A stretch of 25,347 nucleotides of DNA from NCBI GenBank assembly GCA_943914515.1, contig CALUCI010000061.1, positions 1-25,347 on the forward strand. Direction: 5' to 3'. Positions 6,592-13,666 of this stretch are shown one piece after another. Under the pieces are notes generated by a model, which did no database searches, was not told the origin of the DNA, and saw only the letters and a program-made list of their open reading frames with translations. Each line of letters opens with the position of its first letter. The stretch's first letter is position 1. A program made the translations under genes and the position numbers. This DNA comes from an uncultured Pseudomonas sp. GTDB taxonomy: Bacteria; Pseudomonadota; Gammaproteobacteria; Pseudomonadales; Pseudomonadaceae.

Positions 6592-8076
6592 ATGACCCTT
6601 TCTCTCCTGCCCGCCGTCCAGGCGTTCTTCCAGCGCGACCACGGCCTGTTTATCGACGGCACGGCACGCAGCGCCAGCAGTGGCCGCCACCTCGACGTGA
6701 TCGACCCGGCCAGCGGTGAAGTCATCAGCCGCGTCGGCGAAGCCAGCCAGAGCGATATCGACAGCGCCGTCGCCTCGTCGCGCCAGGGCTTCGCCCAATG
6801 GTCCCAGGCGGCGCCCGCCGTGCGTGGCAGCGTGCTGCTGAAGCTGGCCGACCTGATCGAACAGAACGCCGAAGAACTGGCGCAGATCGAAACCTGCCAG
6901 TCGGGCAAGCTGATCAACATCTCGCGCCACTTCGAAGTCGCCCAGGCGGCGCACTTCCTGCGTTACTACGCCGGCTGGGCAACCAAGATCAACGGCGAGA
7001 CGATCACCCCGTCGCTGCCCTCGTTCAACGGCGAGCGCTACACCGCCTTCACCCTGCGCGAGCCGATCGGCGTGGTGGTGGGCATCGTGCCGTGGAACTT
7101 CTCCACCATGATCGCCATCTGGAAACTCGCCTCGGCGCTGGTCACCGGTTGCAGCGTGATCATCAAGCCCAGCGAATTCACCCCGCTGACCATCCTGCGC
7201 ATCGCCGAGCTGGCGGTGGACGCCGGGCTGCCGGCCGGCGTGCTCAACGTGGTCACCGGTGCCGGTGGCGTCGGCAAGGCGCTGATCGAGCACCCGCACA
7301 CCGACAAGGTGTCGTTCACCGGCTCGGTGCCGACCGGCCTCGCCGTGGGCCAGACCGCGATGGCTGCCAACCTGACCCGCGCCACCCTCGAACTGGGCGG
7401 CAAGAACGCGGCGGGCTTCTTGCCGGATGTCGACGTGGAAACTGCGGTCAACGGCATCATCGAAGCGGGCTTCCTGCACTCCGGGCAGATTTGCGCCGCC
7501 GCCGAGCGCTTCTACGTGCACCGCTCGCAGATCGACGCGGTCACCCGCCGCCTGAGCGAACGCCTGAGCCAGTTGAAAATCGGTTCGCCGCTGGATGAAA
7601 GCAGCGAGTTCGGCCCGGTGACCAACAAGCAGCATCAGGCCAAGCTTGGCCAGTTGTTCGCCAAGGCCCGCGCCGAGGGCAGCACGATCATCCATGGCGG
7701 CAACCTGATCGACGGGCCGGGCTGCTACGTCGAACCGACGGTGATCCTCGCCAACTCGCCGAAAGACAGCCTGATGACCGAAGAGACCTTCGGCCCGGTG
7801 GCCACCTTCCTCGCGTATGACGATGAGGAAGAACTGGTTGCGCTGATGAACGACAGCCCCTTCGGCCTCAGCGCCAGCCTGTGGACCAACGACCTGAGCA
7901 AGGCCATGCGCCTGATTCCGCGGGTTCAGGCAGGCACCTTGTGGGTGAACATGCACACCCTGCTCGACCCTGCGGTGCCGTTTGGCGGGATCAAGGCCTC
8001 GGGTGTGGGCCGTGAGTTCGGCAGCGCGTTCATCGAGGATTACACCGAGTTGAAGTCGGTGATGATTCGCTACTGA
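6592..8076 (+). CDS. Aldehyde dehydrogenase, phenylacetaldehyde dehydrogenase-like
   Basis: NAD(P)-dependent aldehyde dehydrogenase of 494 residues. The motifs are complete: PWNF (167-170, with Asn169), IKPSE (Lys192), FTGSVPTG cofactor loop (242-249), LELGGKN (Glu267), GQICAAAERF with catalytic Cys301, and EETFGPV. The opening LLPAVQAFFQRDHGLFIDG and the ends NMHTLLDPAVPFGGIK and ELKSVMIRY resemble E. coli FeaB (phenylacetaldehyde dehydrogenase, 499 residues) and styrene-pathway enzymes. Expected reaction: (4-hydroxy)phenylacetaldehyde to (4-hydroxy)phenylacetate. ATG 6592 was chosen because homology starts there; the ribosome site (AGG, 6581-6583) is weak. It is divergent from C2, whose substrate could be this enzyme's product. 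Other aromatic or aliphatic aldehydes cannot be excluded. Confidence 0.9.
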   Translation: MTLSLLPAVQAFFQRDHGLFIDGTARSASSGRHLDVIDPASGEVISRVGEASQSDIDSAVASSRQGFAQWSQAAPAVRGSVLLKLADLIEQNAEELAQIETCQSGKLINISRHFEVAQAAHFLRYYAGWATKINGETITPSLPSFNGERYTAFTLREPIGVVVGIVPWNFSTMIAIWKLASALVTGCSVIIKPSEFTPLTILRIAELAVDAGLPAGVLNVVTGAGGVGKALIEHPHTDKVSFTGSVPTGLAVGQTAMAANLTRATLELGGKNAAGFLPDVDVETAVNGIIEAGFLHSGQICAAAERFYVHRSQIDAVTRRLSERLSQLKIGSPLDESSEFGPVTNKQHQAKLGQLFAKARAEGSTIIHGGNLIDGPGCYVEPTVILANSPKDSLMTEETFGPVATFLAYDDEEELVALMNDSPFGLSASLWTNDLSKAMRLIPRVQAGTLWVNMHTLLDPAVPFGGIKASGVGREFGSAFIEDYTELKSVMIRY

Positions 8077-8107
8077 TCTGCGCCAATGCCGTTGTCAGTG
8101 CCGGCCT

Positions 8108-8130
8108 CTCGCGGGTAAACCCGCTCCTAC
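8108..8130. repeat. Single REP element
   Basis: Begins CTCGCGGGTAAACCCG and ends CTCCTAC. It is identical to the right-hand arm of the pair at 1788-1855 and lies 31 bp after the ALDH stop. Confidence 0.85.
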
Positions 8131-8149
8131 GGGGTTACCTGCCTACTTC

Positions 8150-8236
8150 GTGGGAGCCGGCCTTGCCGGCGATGGGGCCGGTAGACACGACGTCGCTGTC
8201 TGGGCGGACGCCATCGCCGGCAAGGCCGGCTCCCAC
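8150..8236. repeat. 26-bp inverted repeat of the GTGGGAGCCGGC REP type
   Basis: Arms 8150-8175 and 8211-8236 are perfect reverse complements over 26 bp, with a 35-bp centre. The arms contain GCCGGCCTTGCCGGC, the second common Pseudomonas REP subtype. The whole would form a long hairpin in RNA between the ALDH and the LysR gene. Confidence 0.85.
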
Positions 8237-8318
8237 AGTGATTGCGCAAACTTTCAGATTTCGAGGCAAGACAGTTACTCCTACGGAACGAGGGACGACC
8301 ACCGCACCGTAGATACAA

Positions 8319-8356
8319 GGAGCGGCCGGGCGGCGCTCCGCTTCAGCCGCGAGGCG
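8319..8356. repeat. Variant REP with internal extra hairpin
   Basis: A 38-bp element that is 37/38 identical to 13606-13643. Compared with a plain GTAGGAGCGGCTTCAGCCGCGA element it carries about 15 extra bases (CCGGGCGGCGCTCCG). These create the additional stem GGAGCG/CGCTCC (8319-8324 with 8334-8339). Confidence 0.7.
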
Positions 8357-8412
8357 CTACAAATCCTGCAACAAGGCACTAGAATGCCCAGCTCATCCGC
8401 AAAAGGTGCCCC

Positions 8413-9276
8413 ATGGACATCGAGCTGGCCCGGACCTTTCTCGAAATCGTGCGCAGCGGCAGCCTGGTCGCTGCCGCCGAACGCCTGCACGTCACCCAGA
8501 CCGCCATCAGTGCACGGGTGCAGAAACTCGAACAGCAACTCGACTGCCAGCTCTTCGTGCGCAGCCGCAACGGCGCCAGCCTGACCGGCAACGGCGAAGC
8601 CTTCGTGCCGTACGCCAATCAATTGCTGCAAACCTGGGAAACCGCCCGCCGCGATCTGCCGTTGCCCGATGGCCGCCATCAGCTACTGCGCATCGGTGGC
8701 GAGGTCAGCCTGTGCAACCCGCTGGTGCTGGACTGGGTACGGGCGCTGCACCAGCACCTGCCGGACCACGCCATCCGCAGCGAGGTCGGCGAAAGCGAAA
8801 CCCTGCTGCACAAGGTGCAGATGGGCACCCTGGATGCGGCGCTGGTCTACCAGCCGCTCTACGGTCCGGGGCTGCAGGTCGAACAGTTGATGGAAGAGAA
8901 GCTGATCCGCATCCAGTTGGCCCGCGAACCCGAGCCCTATGTGTACATCGACTGGGGCGAGGCCTTTCGCCGCCAGCACGATGCTGCCCTGCCCGACTGC
9001 GCGCGCCCGGCACTGAGTTTCAACCTCGGTCCGCTGGCCTTGCAGTACATTCTCGAACACGGCGGCAGCGGCTACTTCCGGACCCGCGTGGTGCAGAGCT
9101 ACCTCGACCGCGGGGTGCTGGTGCGAGTGCCGCAGGCGCCGGAGTTCACCTACCCGACCTGGCTGGTCTACCGTCGCGAGGACAACTCGAGCGTATTGCA
9201 GCAGGCCTTCGACCTGCTGCGTCAGGTGGTGGCAGGCGACGCCGACTGGTCGCAGCGCTGGGATCCGCTGATCTGA
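8413..9276 (+). CDS. LysR-family transcriptional regulator
   Basis: A regulator of 287 residues. Residues 1-60 are the classic LysR winged helix-turn-helix (MDIELARTFLEIVRSGSL, AAAERLHVTQTAISARVQKL, LFVRSRNGASLTGNGEAF). About 90-290 is the effector-binding domain, with the usual IGG start of the first strand. The ATG at 8413 has AAAAGG 7 bp upstream. It does not adjoin an obvious divergent target: the gene on its left is the ALDH beyond a REP cluster, and the gene on its right is convergent with only 3 bp between the stops. It could control the ALDH/HPA hydroxylase block, but nothing in the sequence proves this. The effector is unknown. Confidence 0.92.
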   Translation: MDIELARTFLEIVRSGSLVAAAERLHVTQTAISARVQKLEQQLDCQLFVRSRNGASLTGNGEAFVPYANQLLQTWETARRDLPLPDGRHQLLRIGGEVSLCNPLVLDWVRALHQHLPDHAIRSEVGESETLLHKVQMGTLDAALVYQPLYGPGLQVEQLMEEKLIRIQLAREPEPYVYIDWGEAFRRQHDAALPDCARPALSFNLGPLALQYILEHGGSGYFRTRVVQSYLDRGVLVRVPQAPEFTYPTWLVYRREDNSSVLQQAFDLLRQVVAGDADWSQRWDPLI

Positions 9277-9279
9277 GAC

Positions 9280-10425
9280 TCAAGCCGCAACTGCAAGCCG
9301 GTCCTGTGCCAACAGGTGCTGGCTGAGAGCGGCGATCAGGTCGGTCTGGGTAACCACGCCGACCACCTTGCCGTTTTCCAGCACCGGCAGGCAGTGCAGG
9401 CCGCGGTCGCACAGCAGCGGAATCAGCTCGACTGCCTGACGGTCGCTAGCGACGGTGATCACCGGCTCGCTCATGATGCTCGCCAGGCGCACGCTCTGCC
9501 GCCGGCCGAACAACCCGCGCCAGTTGAAGCGGGTCTGGGCCATGGCCGGTCCGACCAGGTCGCTGAGGCTGACGATGCCCACCAGCTTGCCGGCCTGGTC
9601 GATCACCGGCAGGTTTTTCAGGTGGTGGCTGGAGAGTTGTTTCCAGGCCTGTTCGAGGGTGGTGTCAGGTGTGGCGAACTGCACGTCGCGCGCCATCACT
9701 TGTGCGGCGGTGATCCCGCCCAGGCTGCGCTGGACCGCATGGCGCTGGGTGGCGAGGATGATCCGTTCGAGATCGTCGCGGGTCACGTCGACGAATTCGC
9801 CCAGCTCTTCCAGCGCCTGCTCCAGATCGCCGGGGCTGACGCCAACGCGCTCGCTGGAGGGCGCATCGACCGTCGCGTGTCCGGCATTGCGCGGCGCGGC
9901 GGCTTTCGGGTAACGCACACCGGTGATGCGGTTATAGAGCACCGCAATCGCCAGCAGGATCAGCGCATTGAGCATCACCGGCTCGATCACCCGCCAGCCC
10001 ATGGCCGAAAGCGACGGGTCAGCCAGCGCCAGGCTCACCGCCAGCGCTGCACCCGGTGGATGCAGGCAGCGCAGCAGGCACATCAGCAAGATCACCAGCA
10101 GCAGCGCCGCACTCGCCACCATCAGGCCCGGACCGAACCAGTGGTGCAGGCTGATCCCCACCGCCGCCGCACACATGTAGCTGCCCAGAAACGGCCAGGG
10201 CTGCGACAGCGCGCCGGAGTGTACGGCAAACAGCAGCACCGTCGATGCCGCCAGCGGCGCCATCAGGTGCAATGCCGCTGCGGTGCCGAACAGGTAGCTG
10301 CAGACACTGCCGGCAGCGATCAGCGCCAGCAGCGCACCGATACCGGCGCGGAACCATTCTTGAGGGGGGATGTGCAACGCAGCGGGAATGAAGCGATCGA
10401 ACCAACTCAGACCACGACTAGACAT
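9280..10425 (-). CDS. HPP family membrane protein with C-terminal CBS pair
   Basis: Inner-membrane protein of 381 residues. Residues about 25-165 hold roughly five hydrophobic segments of the HPP domain, including the signature HPPGAALAV (122-130). A linker follows, then two CBS motifs: about 240-300 (VMARDVQFATPDTT...LVGIVSLSDL) and about 318-372 (IMSEPVITVASDRQ...VVGVVTQTDL). CBS pairs usually sense adenine nucleotides. Plant HPP proteins move nitrite, but the bacterial substrate is not settled. ATG 10425 is chosen; a GTG at 10440 is in frame and neither has a strong ribosome site. A terminator-like hairpin lies just upstream. The stop is 3 bp from the convergent LysR stop. Confidence 0.88.
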   Translation of the reverse strand: MSSRGLSWFDRFIPAALHIPPQEWFRAGIGALLALIAAGSVCSYLFGTAAALHLMAPLAASTVLLFAVHSGALSQPWPFLGSYMCAAAVGISLHHWFGPGLMVASAALLLVILLMCLLRCLHPPGAALAVSLALADPSLSAMGWRVIEPVMLNALILLAIAVLYNRITGVRYPKAAAPRNAGHATVDAPSSERVGVSPGDLEQALEELGEFVDVTRDDLERIILATQRHAVQRSLGGITAAQVMARDVQFATPDTTLEQAWKQLSSHHLKNLPVIDQAGKLVGIVSLSDLVGPAMAQTRFNWRGLFGRRQSVRLASIMSEPVITVASDRQAVELIPLLCDRGLHCLPVLENGKVVGVVTQTDLIAALSQHLLAQDRLAVAA

Positions 10426-10442
10426 GTGACGACCAGGCACCT

Positions 10443-10481
10443 GTTAGAAGAAAAGAAGCCCGTCCAATAACGGCCGGGCTT
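10443..10481 (-). terminator. Intrinsic terminator-like hairpin before the HPP-CBS gene
   Basis: Read on the minus strand: AAGCCCG, a 12-nt loop, CGGGCTT, then the pyrimidine-rich CTTTTCTTC. Stem arms are 10475-10481 and 10456-10462. It lies about 150 bp beyond the anti-sigma stop but only about 30 bp before the HPP start, so it may end the sigma operon or attenuate the HPP gene. Confidence 0.55.
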
Positions 10482-10631
10482 TGTATCGCGAGGGGGCAAT
10501 ACGCAAGCGGCTCCTTCCCTGGAGATGGAAAAGATTGGCCGGCAGTCTGAAGAAATCTGACCGCCAGCTCAAATTCAAAAAAGTGCTGTTTTAGTGCATT
10601 TTTTTTGCAGCGTCGCAAAACGGTGCGTTTC
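10482..10631. other. Gap between the anti-sigma and HPP genes, with an AT tract
   Basis: Contains A6 (10577-10582) and T8 (10599-10606) tracts flanking GTGC direct repeats. A weak A/T-rich hairpin could form here on the minus strand, about 30-50 bp after the anti-sigma stop, and give a second termination site. No gene is seen. Confidence 0.35.
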
Positions 10632-11372
10632 TCACAGCACCTTGACCGCCCGCCCGATGAACTGCACCGGCCCGGTCGGCTTGCCGGTGGCCGAGCCGGT
10701 GGGACTCTCCAGCGTCAGCTCGAAGAGCTGGTTGTCCTGCAGCGGCGGCAAGGCATCCAGTGGCACTTCGATGCTTTGCCCGGGCTTGACCAGCCCCAGC
10801 GACACCGGGCCGTTCCAGTCATCGGCCTTGGTCCAGAACTGCAGCGCCTTGTCGGCCGGCACTTCGGCCACGCCCAACGGGATCAGTTGCACCGTGCGAG
10901 GGTTACTCGCCTGCACCACCCAGCCGGGGGATTTGTCCTGGGGCGCCACCAGCACCACCAGATAGGTCGGCGCGGCGACGGGCGTTTCGCGCACCAGCAG
11001 CACTGCCAGCAACAGACTGGCCGCAAGCCCCGCCGCCGAGGCCCAGCGCCAGGGCGTCGGGCGCTGCCACCAGCGCGCGGGACCGGCAGCGACCGTCGGT
11101 CTGTGGGTGCCAGCCGGCACCTCGCCAAGGCTGCGTTCGATGCGCTGCCACAGGTAGGCCGAAGGCTGCTGCGGCGCAGCCAGCACCTGCATCGACTGCA
11201 GACGGTGCTCCCAGGCATCCACGGCTTCGCGCAGCAGCACATCCTGTTCGAGGCGCTGCGCCAGCGCCTGCCGCTGGGCGAACGGCAAGGTGCCGAGCAC
11301 GTACTCGGCGGCCAGGGCATCGATGTCCTCGGAGGGTTGTTCAGGCTCTTGGTCCCGCTCGCCGGTCGTCAT
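10632..11372 (-). CDS. Anti-sigma factor, RskA/zinc-less type
   Basis: Single-pass inner-membrane protein of 246 residues. The cytoplasmic N-domain (EDIDALAAEYVLGTLPFAQRQ, LREAVDAWEHRL, 16-60) has the anti-sigma helical pattern without the HxxxCxxC zinc motif. A transmembrane segment lies at about 107-127 (WRWASAAGLAASLLLAVLLV). The periplasmic RskA-like domain contains LVVLVAPQDKSPGWVVQAS, ALQFWTKADDW and the end PVQFIGRAVKVL. Its ATG overlaps the stop of the sigma gene as ATGA (11372-11369), which means translational coupling and near-equal amounts of the two proteins. This overlap sets the start, although the frame is open upstream to 11498. It should hold the ECF sigma factor at the membrane until a signal releases it. 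Confidence 0.9.
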   Translation of the reverse strand: MTTGERDQEPEQPSEDIDALAAEYVLGTLPFAQRQALAQRLEQDVLLREAVDAWEHRLQSMQVLAAPQQPSAYLWQRIERSLGEVPAGTHRPTVAAGPARWWQRPTPWRWASAAGLAASLLLAVLLVRETPVAAPTYLVVLVAPQDKSPGWVVQASNPRTVQLIPLGVAEVPADKALQFWTKADDWNGPVSLGLVKPGQSIEVPLDALPPLQDNQLFELTLESPTGSATGKPTGPVQFIGRAVKVL

Positions 11373-11902
11373 CCCATGCACTCGCGCAAGGCAGCCAGGC
11401 TGCGTTTGACCCAGGCTTTCACCGTGCCCAGCGGCGTATCGAGCTTGCGCGCGATCTCGGCATGGGAAAGGCCATCGACGTACGCGTGCAACAGGCACAC
11501 GCGCCGCGCCGGTTCCAGTTGTTCCAGGCAGTTGCCCATTCGCCCGCTGCGCAGCGGGCCGTCCGCTTGATCGCCGTAGTCCTGCACCTCGCCTTCGTCG
11601 CCCAGCGGCACATCGCGTTCATGGCGACGGAGAAAATCCAGGGCCAGGTGCCGGGTGATGCTGAACATCCAGCCACGGGCACTGCCGCGCGCCGGGTCGA
11701 AGGTCGCGGCGCGGGTCCAGATGCGGATGAAGGCATCGTGCACCACGTCTTCGGCCAGGGCGGTGTCCTTGAGCAGGCGCCGGGCCACGCCCAGCAGGCG
11801 CGCACCCTCTTCCTGGTAAAGGCGCTGCAGGGCCTGACGGTCGCCGCGGGCGCAGGCCGCCAGATGGGCTTCATGGTCGAACGGGAGCACGTTCAGGGTC
11901 AC
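11369..11902 (-). CDS. ECF (group 4) sigma factor
   Basis: A protein of 177 residues. Region 2: ALQRLYQEEGARLLGVARRL and AEDVVHDAFIRIW (about 23-65), then GWMFSITRHLALDFLRRHER. Region 4: LEQLEPARRVCLLHAYVDGLSHAEIARKL...GTVKAWVKRSL (about 125-172), a standard helix-turn-helix. The start is GTG 11902 (GTGACCCTGAACGTG) with no clear Shine-Dalgarno sequence, so the exact start is unsure. The type is close to SigK/RskA pairs. The coupled anti-sigma gene follows. The secreted DUF3455 gene is 88 bp upstream on the same strand and may belong to the same operon and regulon. Confidence 0.93.
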   Translation of the reverse strand: MTLNVLPFDHEAHLAACARGDRQALQRLYQEEGARLLGVARRLLKDTALAEDVVHDAFIRIWTRAATFDPARGSARGWMFSITRHLALDFLRRHERDVPLGDEGEVQDYGDQADGPLRSGRMGNCLEQLEPARRVCLLHAYVDGLSHAEIARKLDTPLGTVKAWVKRSLAALRECMG

Positions 11903-11990
11903 AGGGCGCGGCCATGGCAGGTGGTCGTTGCCGCTCTCGGCGGTATGGGCGTAGAGCAGCGTAGACCACCGCAGGCCGGGCGTTGGCGAT

Positions 11991-12530
11991 TTACCGGGCG
12001 GTCCAGAAAATATAGTCGGCCTGGTACTTCACCACTTCGCGCTTGCCCTTGTCGGCCGGCGTGCAGGCGCTGCCCGGTGCCACACCACCCTTGAGCGCCA
12101 CGCGCTGGATATAGGTCACGCCGCTCATCGCGCCCTTGCCTTCGGCGGGGTTGGCCTTGACCAGCTGGTAAGGCAGGTTGCCCGGACTCGACGGCGCCAC
12201 GGCCAACTGGGTGCCGGTGACTTTCGAGCCGTCCTTGGCCTGCCAGGTGGCGGGCGGGCCGAAGTAGTCGCCGATGGCCTTGCCGCTGCGGTCATTGAGC
12301 ACGGCCTTGGGGCCAACGAAGACCCACTCGGTCTGCCCGGCCATGTCGGCCTTGTCGCGGCACTCGTAGGTGATGTCGCCGACGCCCACGGTCTCCAGCG
12401 CGACCTTATGCCCGTCCGGCACCTTGATGCTGTCGGGCAGGGTGCTCGCGGCGTGGACAAGGGATCCGAGCGAAAGGCTGGTCGCAACCAGGGTGGCAGC
12501 GGCCAGTTCGAAGCAGGATTTGACGTTCAT
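11991..12530 (-). CDS. Secreted DUF3455 domain protein
   Basis: A protein of 179 residues with a clear signal peptide (hydrophobic LAAATLVATSLSLGSLVHAA, cleavage near HA-AS). The mature part has DUF3455 features: IKVPDGHKVALETVGVGDITYEC near the start, WVFVGPKAVLNDRSGKAIGDYFGPPATWQAKDGS, GVTYIQRVALKGGVAP and the end YQADYIFWTAR. Two cysteines (in TYECRD and SACTP) could pair in the periplasm. The family function is unknown. ATG 12530 has GGAG 9 bp upstream. Its position before an ECF sigma/anti-sigma pair suggests an envelope or oxidative-stress output or sensor of that system; this is inference. Confidence 0.85.
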   Translation of the reverse strand: MNVKSCFELAAATLVATSLSLGSLVHAASTLPDSIKVPDGHKVALETVGVGDITYECRDKADMAGQTEWVFVGPKAVLNDRSGKAIGDYFGPPATWQAKDGSKVTGTQLAVAPSSPGNLPYQLVKANPAEGKGAMSGVTYIQRVALKGGVAPGSACTPADKGKREVVKYQADYIFWTAR

Positions 12531-12560
12531 GGGGCATGACTCCAGTCAGATGATCGGCTC

Positions 12561-12575
12561 GGCAGCCTGAGGCTG
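12561..12575. promoter_or_regulatory. Palindrome GCAGCC-TGA-GGCTGC in the DUF3455 leader
   Basis: A short perfect dyad (12562-12576 on the plus strand, CAGCC/GGCTG core) 31-45 bp before the DUF3455 start. A possible ECF promoter, GCATCC-N17-GTAGTT on the minus strand, starts just upstream (GCATCC at 12606-12611). Both are visual calls only. Confidence 0.25.
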
Positions 12576-12640
12576 CTGTCTGAACTACCTGCCAGGAGCG
12601 CAACTGGATGCAGCGTGCTGAAAAAATATTTCGGCGCCGC

Positions 12641-12928
12641 TTACATGCCCAGTTCGTCGGGGGTCAGCATGTCCGATTCGAATGCCAGCCAGCCGTATTC
12701 CAGTTCGGCGTGGCCGTTGACGATTTCGCCGTAGTAGGTCAGGCCGTTGTCCAGGGTCACGCAGACGTGGGTCGGGCTCTCGGGGGCGGCCAGGGCACCG
12801 GTGAAATGGACCTTTTTCAGGGTTTCGGTCACGGCTTCCAGGGAAACCTGCACGCCGGTGTTCTCCACTGCTTCGACGTCATCGCGCTGTTCGGCGCTGA
12901 TGGTTACGGTGGCGGTGTATTTCTGCAT
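12641..12928 (-). CDS. Small conserved-looking protein of unknown function
   Basis: A cytoplasmic-looking acidic protein of 95 residues: MQKYTATVTISAEQRDDVEA, then VTLDNGLTYYGEIVNGHAELEYGWLAFESDM, ending TPDELGM. No signal peptide, membrane segment or family was recognised; the alternating strands suggest a small beta-rich fold. The frame has good codon bias and no competing frame. The ribosome site before ATG 12928 is weak (GGAGCGCCTCC region). It lies upstream of DUF3455 on the same strand but 110 bp away, so it is probably separate. Confidence 0.7.
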   Translation of the reverse strand: MQKYTATVTISAEQRDDVEAVENTGVQVSLEAVTETLKKVHFTGALAAPESPTHVCVTLDNGLTYYGEIVNGHAELEYGWLAFESDMLTPDELGM

Positions 12929-13115
12929 GCTGGAGGCGCTCCATTGGGGCGGGAATCAAAGGCCGCACAGGATAAGCCAGGACGCCGGCAAAAGCCCGTC
13001 CGCCGAGCGGTTTGCGCGCTTGCGCGGCGCTGCCAGCCATCATCAAACCAAGCGCTGTCGCCTGCGCGCTGGTATCGTGCCGGGCTGAATGACCGATTGC
13101 CGTAAGGAGATAACC

Positions 13116-13550
13116 TTGAGTGCCGAAGCCAAACTGACCGGCGACCTGTTCGAAGTCGACAAACGCCTGAACCTCAAGCCCGTGGTGGACTTCAACAGCT
13201 ACCTGAGCAACGCCTTCGGCGATGGTCGCTGCACCTGCGCCCGCTGCAAGGAAAGCGCGAACGACGAAAGTGCCTACGCCTTTGCCCACAGCTTCGAGTT
13301 CAACGGCATACCCGTGCACCGGCGTTTTGCCACGACCACCGCCGCCGATGTGCTGGGGGTGCTGAAAAAGGCCTGGCTGTCGTACCACAAGGAAGAGTTG
13401 CCGGGCGCCAGCCTCGACCTGGACAAGCTCAAGGCCTTCGTCGAAGCGCCGCTGCAAGTGCGCCTCAAGCCGCTGCTGCTGGCCAGCGGGCTGGTGAAGG
13501 AACAGGAAGACGGCAGCCTGCAGTTGCTGGCTGACGGCGATTTCATCTGA
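13116..13550 (+). CDS. Protein of unknown function with C-x-C-x2-C motif
   Basis: A protein of 144 residues starting at TTG 13116, which has a near-perfect AAGGAG (13104-13109) 6 bp upstream. The ATG at 13089, in frame, has no ribosome site and is rejected. The N-terminal half holds GRCTCARCKESAND with Cys39, Cys41 and Cys44, a possible metal or redox site lacking an obvious fourth ligand. The rest has FAHSFEFNGIPVHRRFATTTAADVLGVL and a helical C-terminal half with winged-helix-like LKPLLLASGLVKEQEDGSLQLL. I do not recognise the family. It stands alone, followed by a REP pair. Confidence 0.75.
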   Translation: MSAEAKLTGDLFEVDKRLNLKPVVDFNSYLSNAFGDGRCTCARCKESANDESAYAFAHSFEFNGIPVHRRFATTTAADVLGVLKKAWLSYHKEELPGASLDLDKLKAFVEAPLQVRLKPLLLASGLVKEQEDGSLQLLADGDFI

Positions 13551-13556
13551 GGCGGA

Positions 13557-13643
13557 TCGCGGCTGAAGCCGCTCCTACGGAATGGGGCAAAGCCACCACA
13601 CTGTAGGAGCGGCCGGGCGGCGCTCCGCTTCAGCCGCGAAGCG
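13557..13643. repeat. REP pair with one variant arm
   Basis: The left element is at 13557-13580 (CGCGGCTGAAGCCGCTCCTACGG). The right element (13603-13643) begins TGTAGGAGCGG and ends CTTCAGCCGCGA, but contains the same internal addition seen at 8319-8356. The pair separates the 3' ends of the Cys-motif gene and ppnN. Confidence 0.8.
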
Positions 13644-13666
13644 TCAGCCGCTCCCTGCGCGGTAAG

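Noticed and set aside
6571..7956. A 461-codon minus-strand frame opposite the ALDH
   Set aside because: Antisense shadow of the ALDH, without recognisable motifs.
8108..8356. CRISPR-like repeat cluster
   Set aside because: The repeats are palindromic REP elements of different subtypes and irregular spacing; no constant repeat-spacer unit and no cas gene.
10583..10598. NtrC-like site GTGCTGTTTTAGTGCA
   Set aside because: The GTGC halves are direct, not inverted, and no sigma54 promoter or nitrogen gene is next to it.
11373..11498. 42-residue N-terminal extension of the anti-sigma factor
   Set aside because: It lies wholly inside the sigma gene in another frame; the ATGA overlap gives a natural coupled start.
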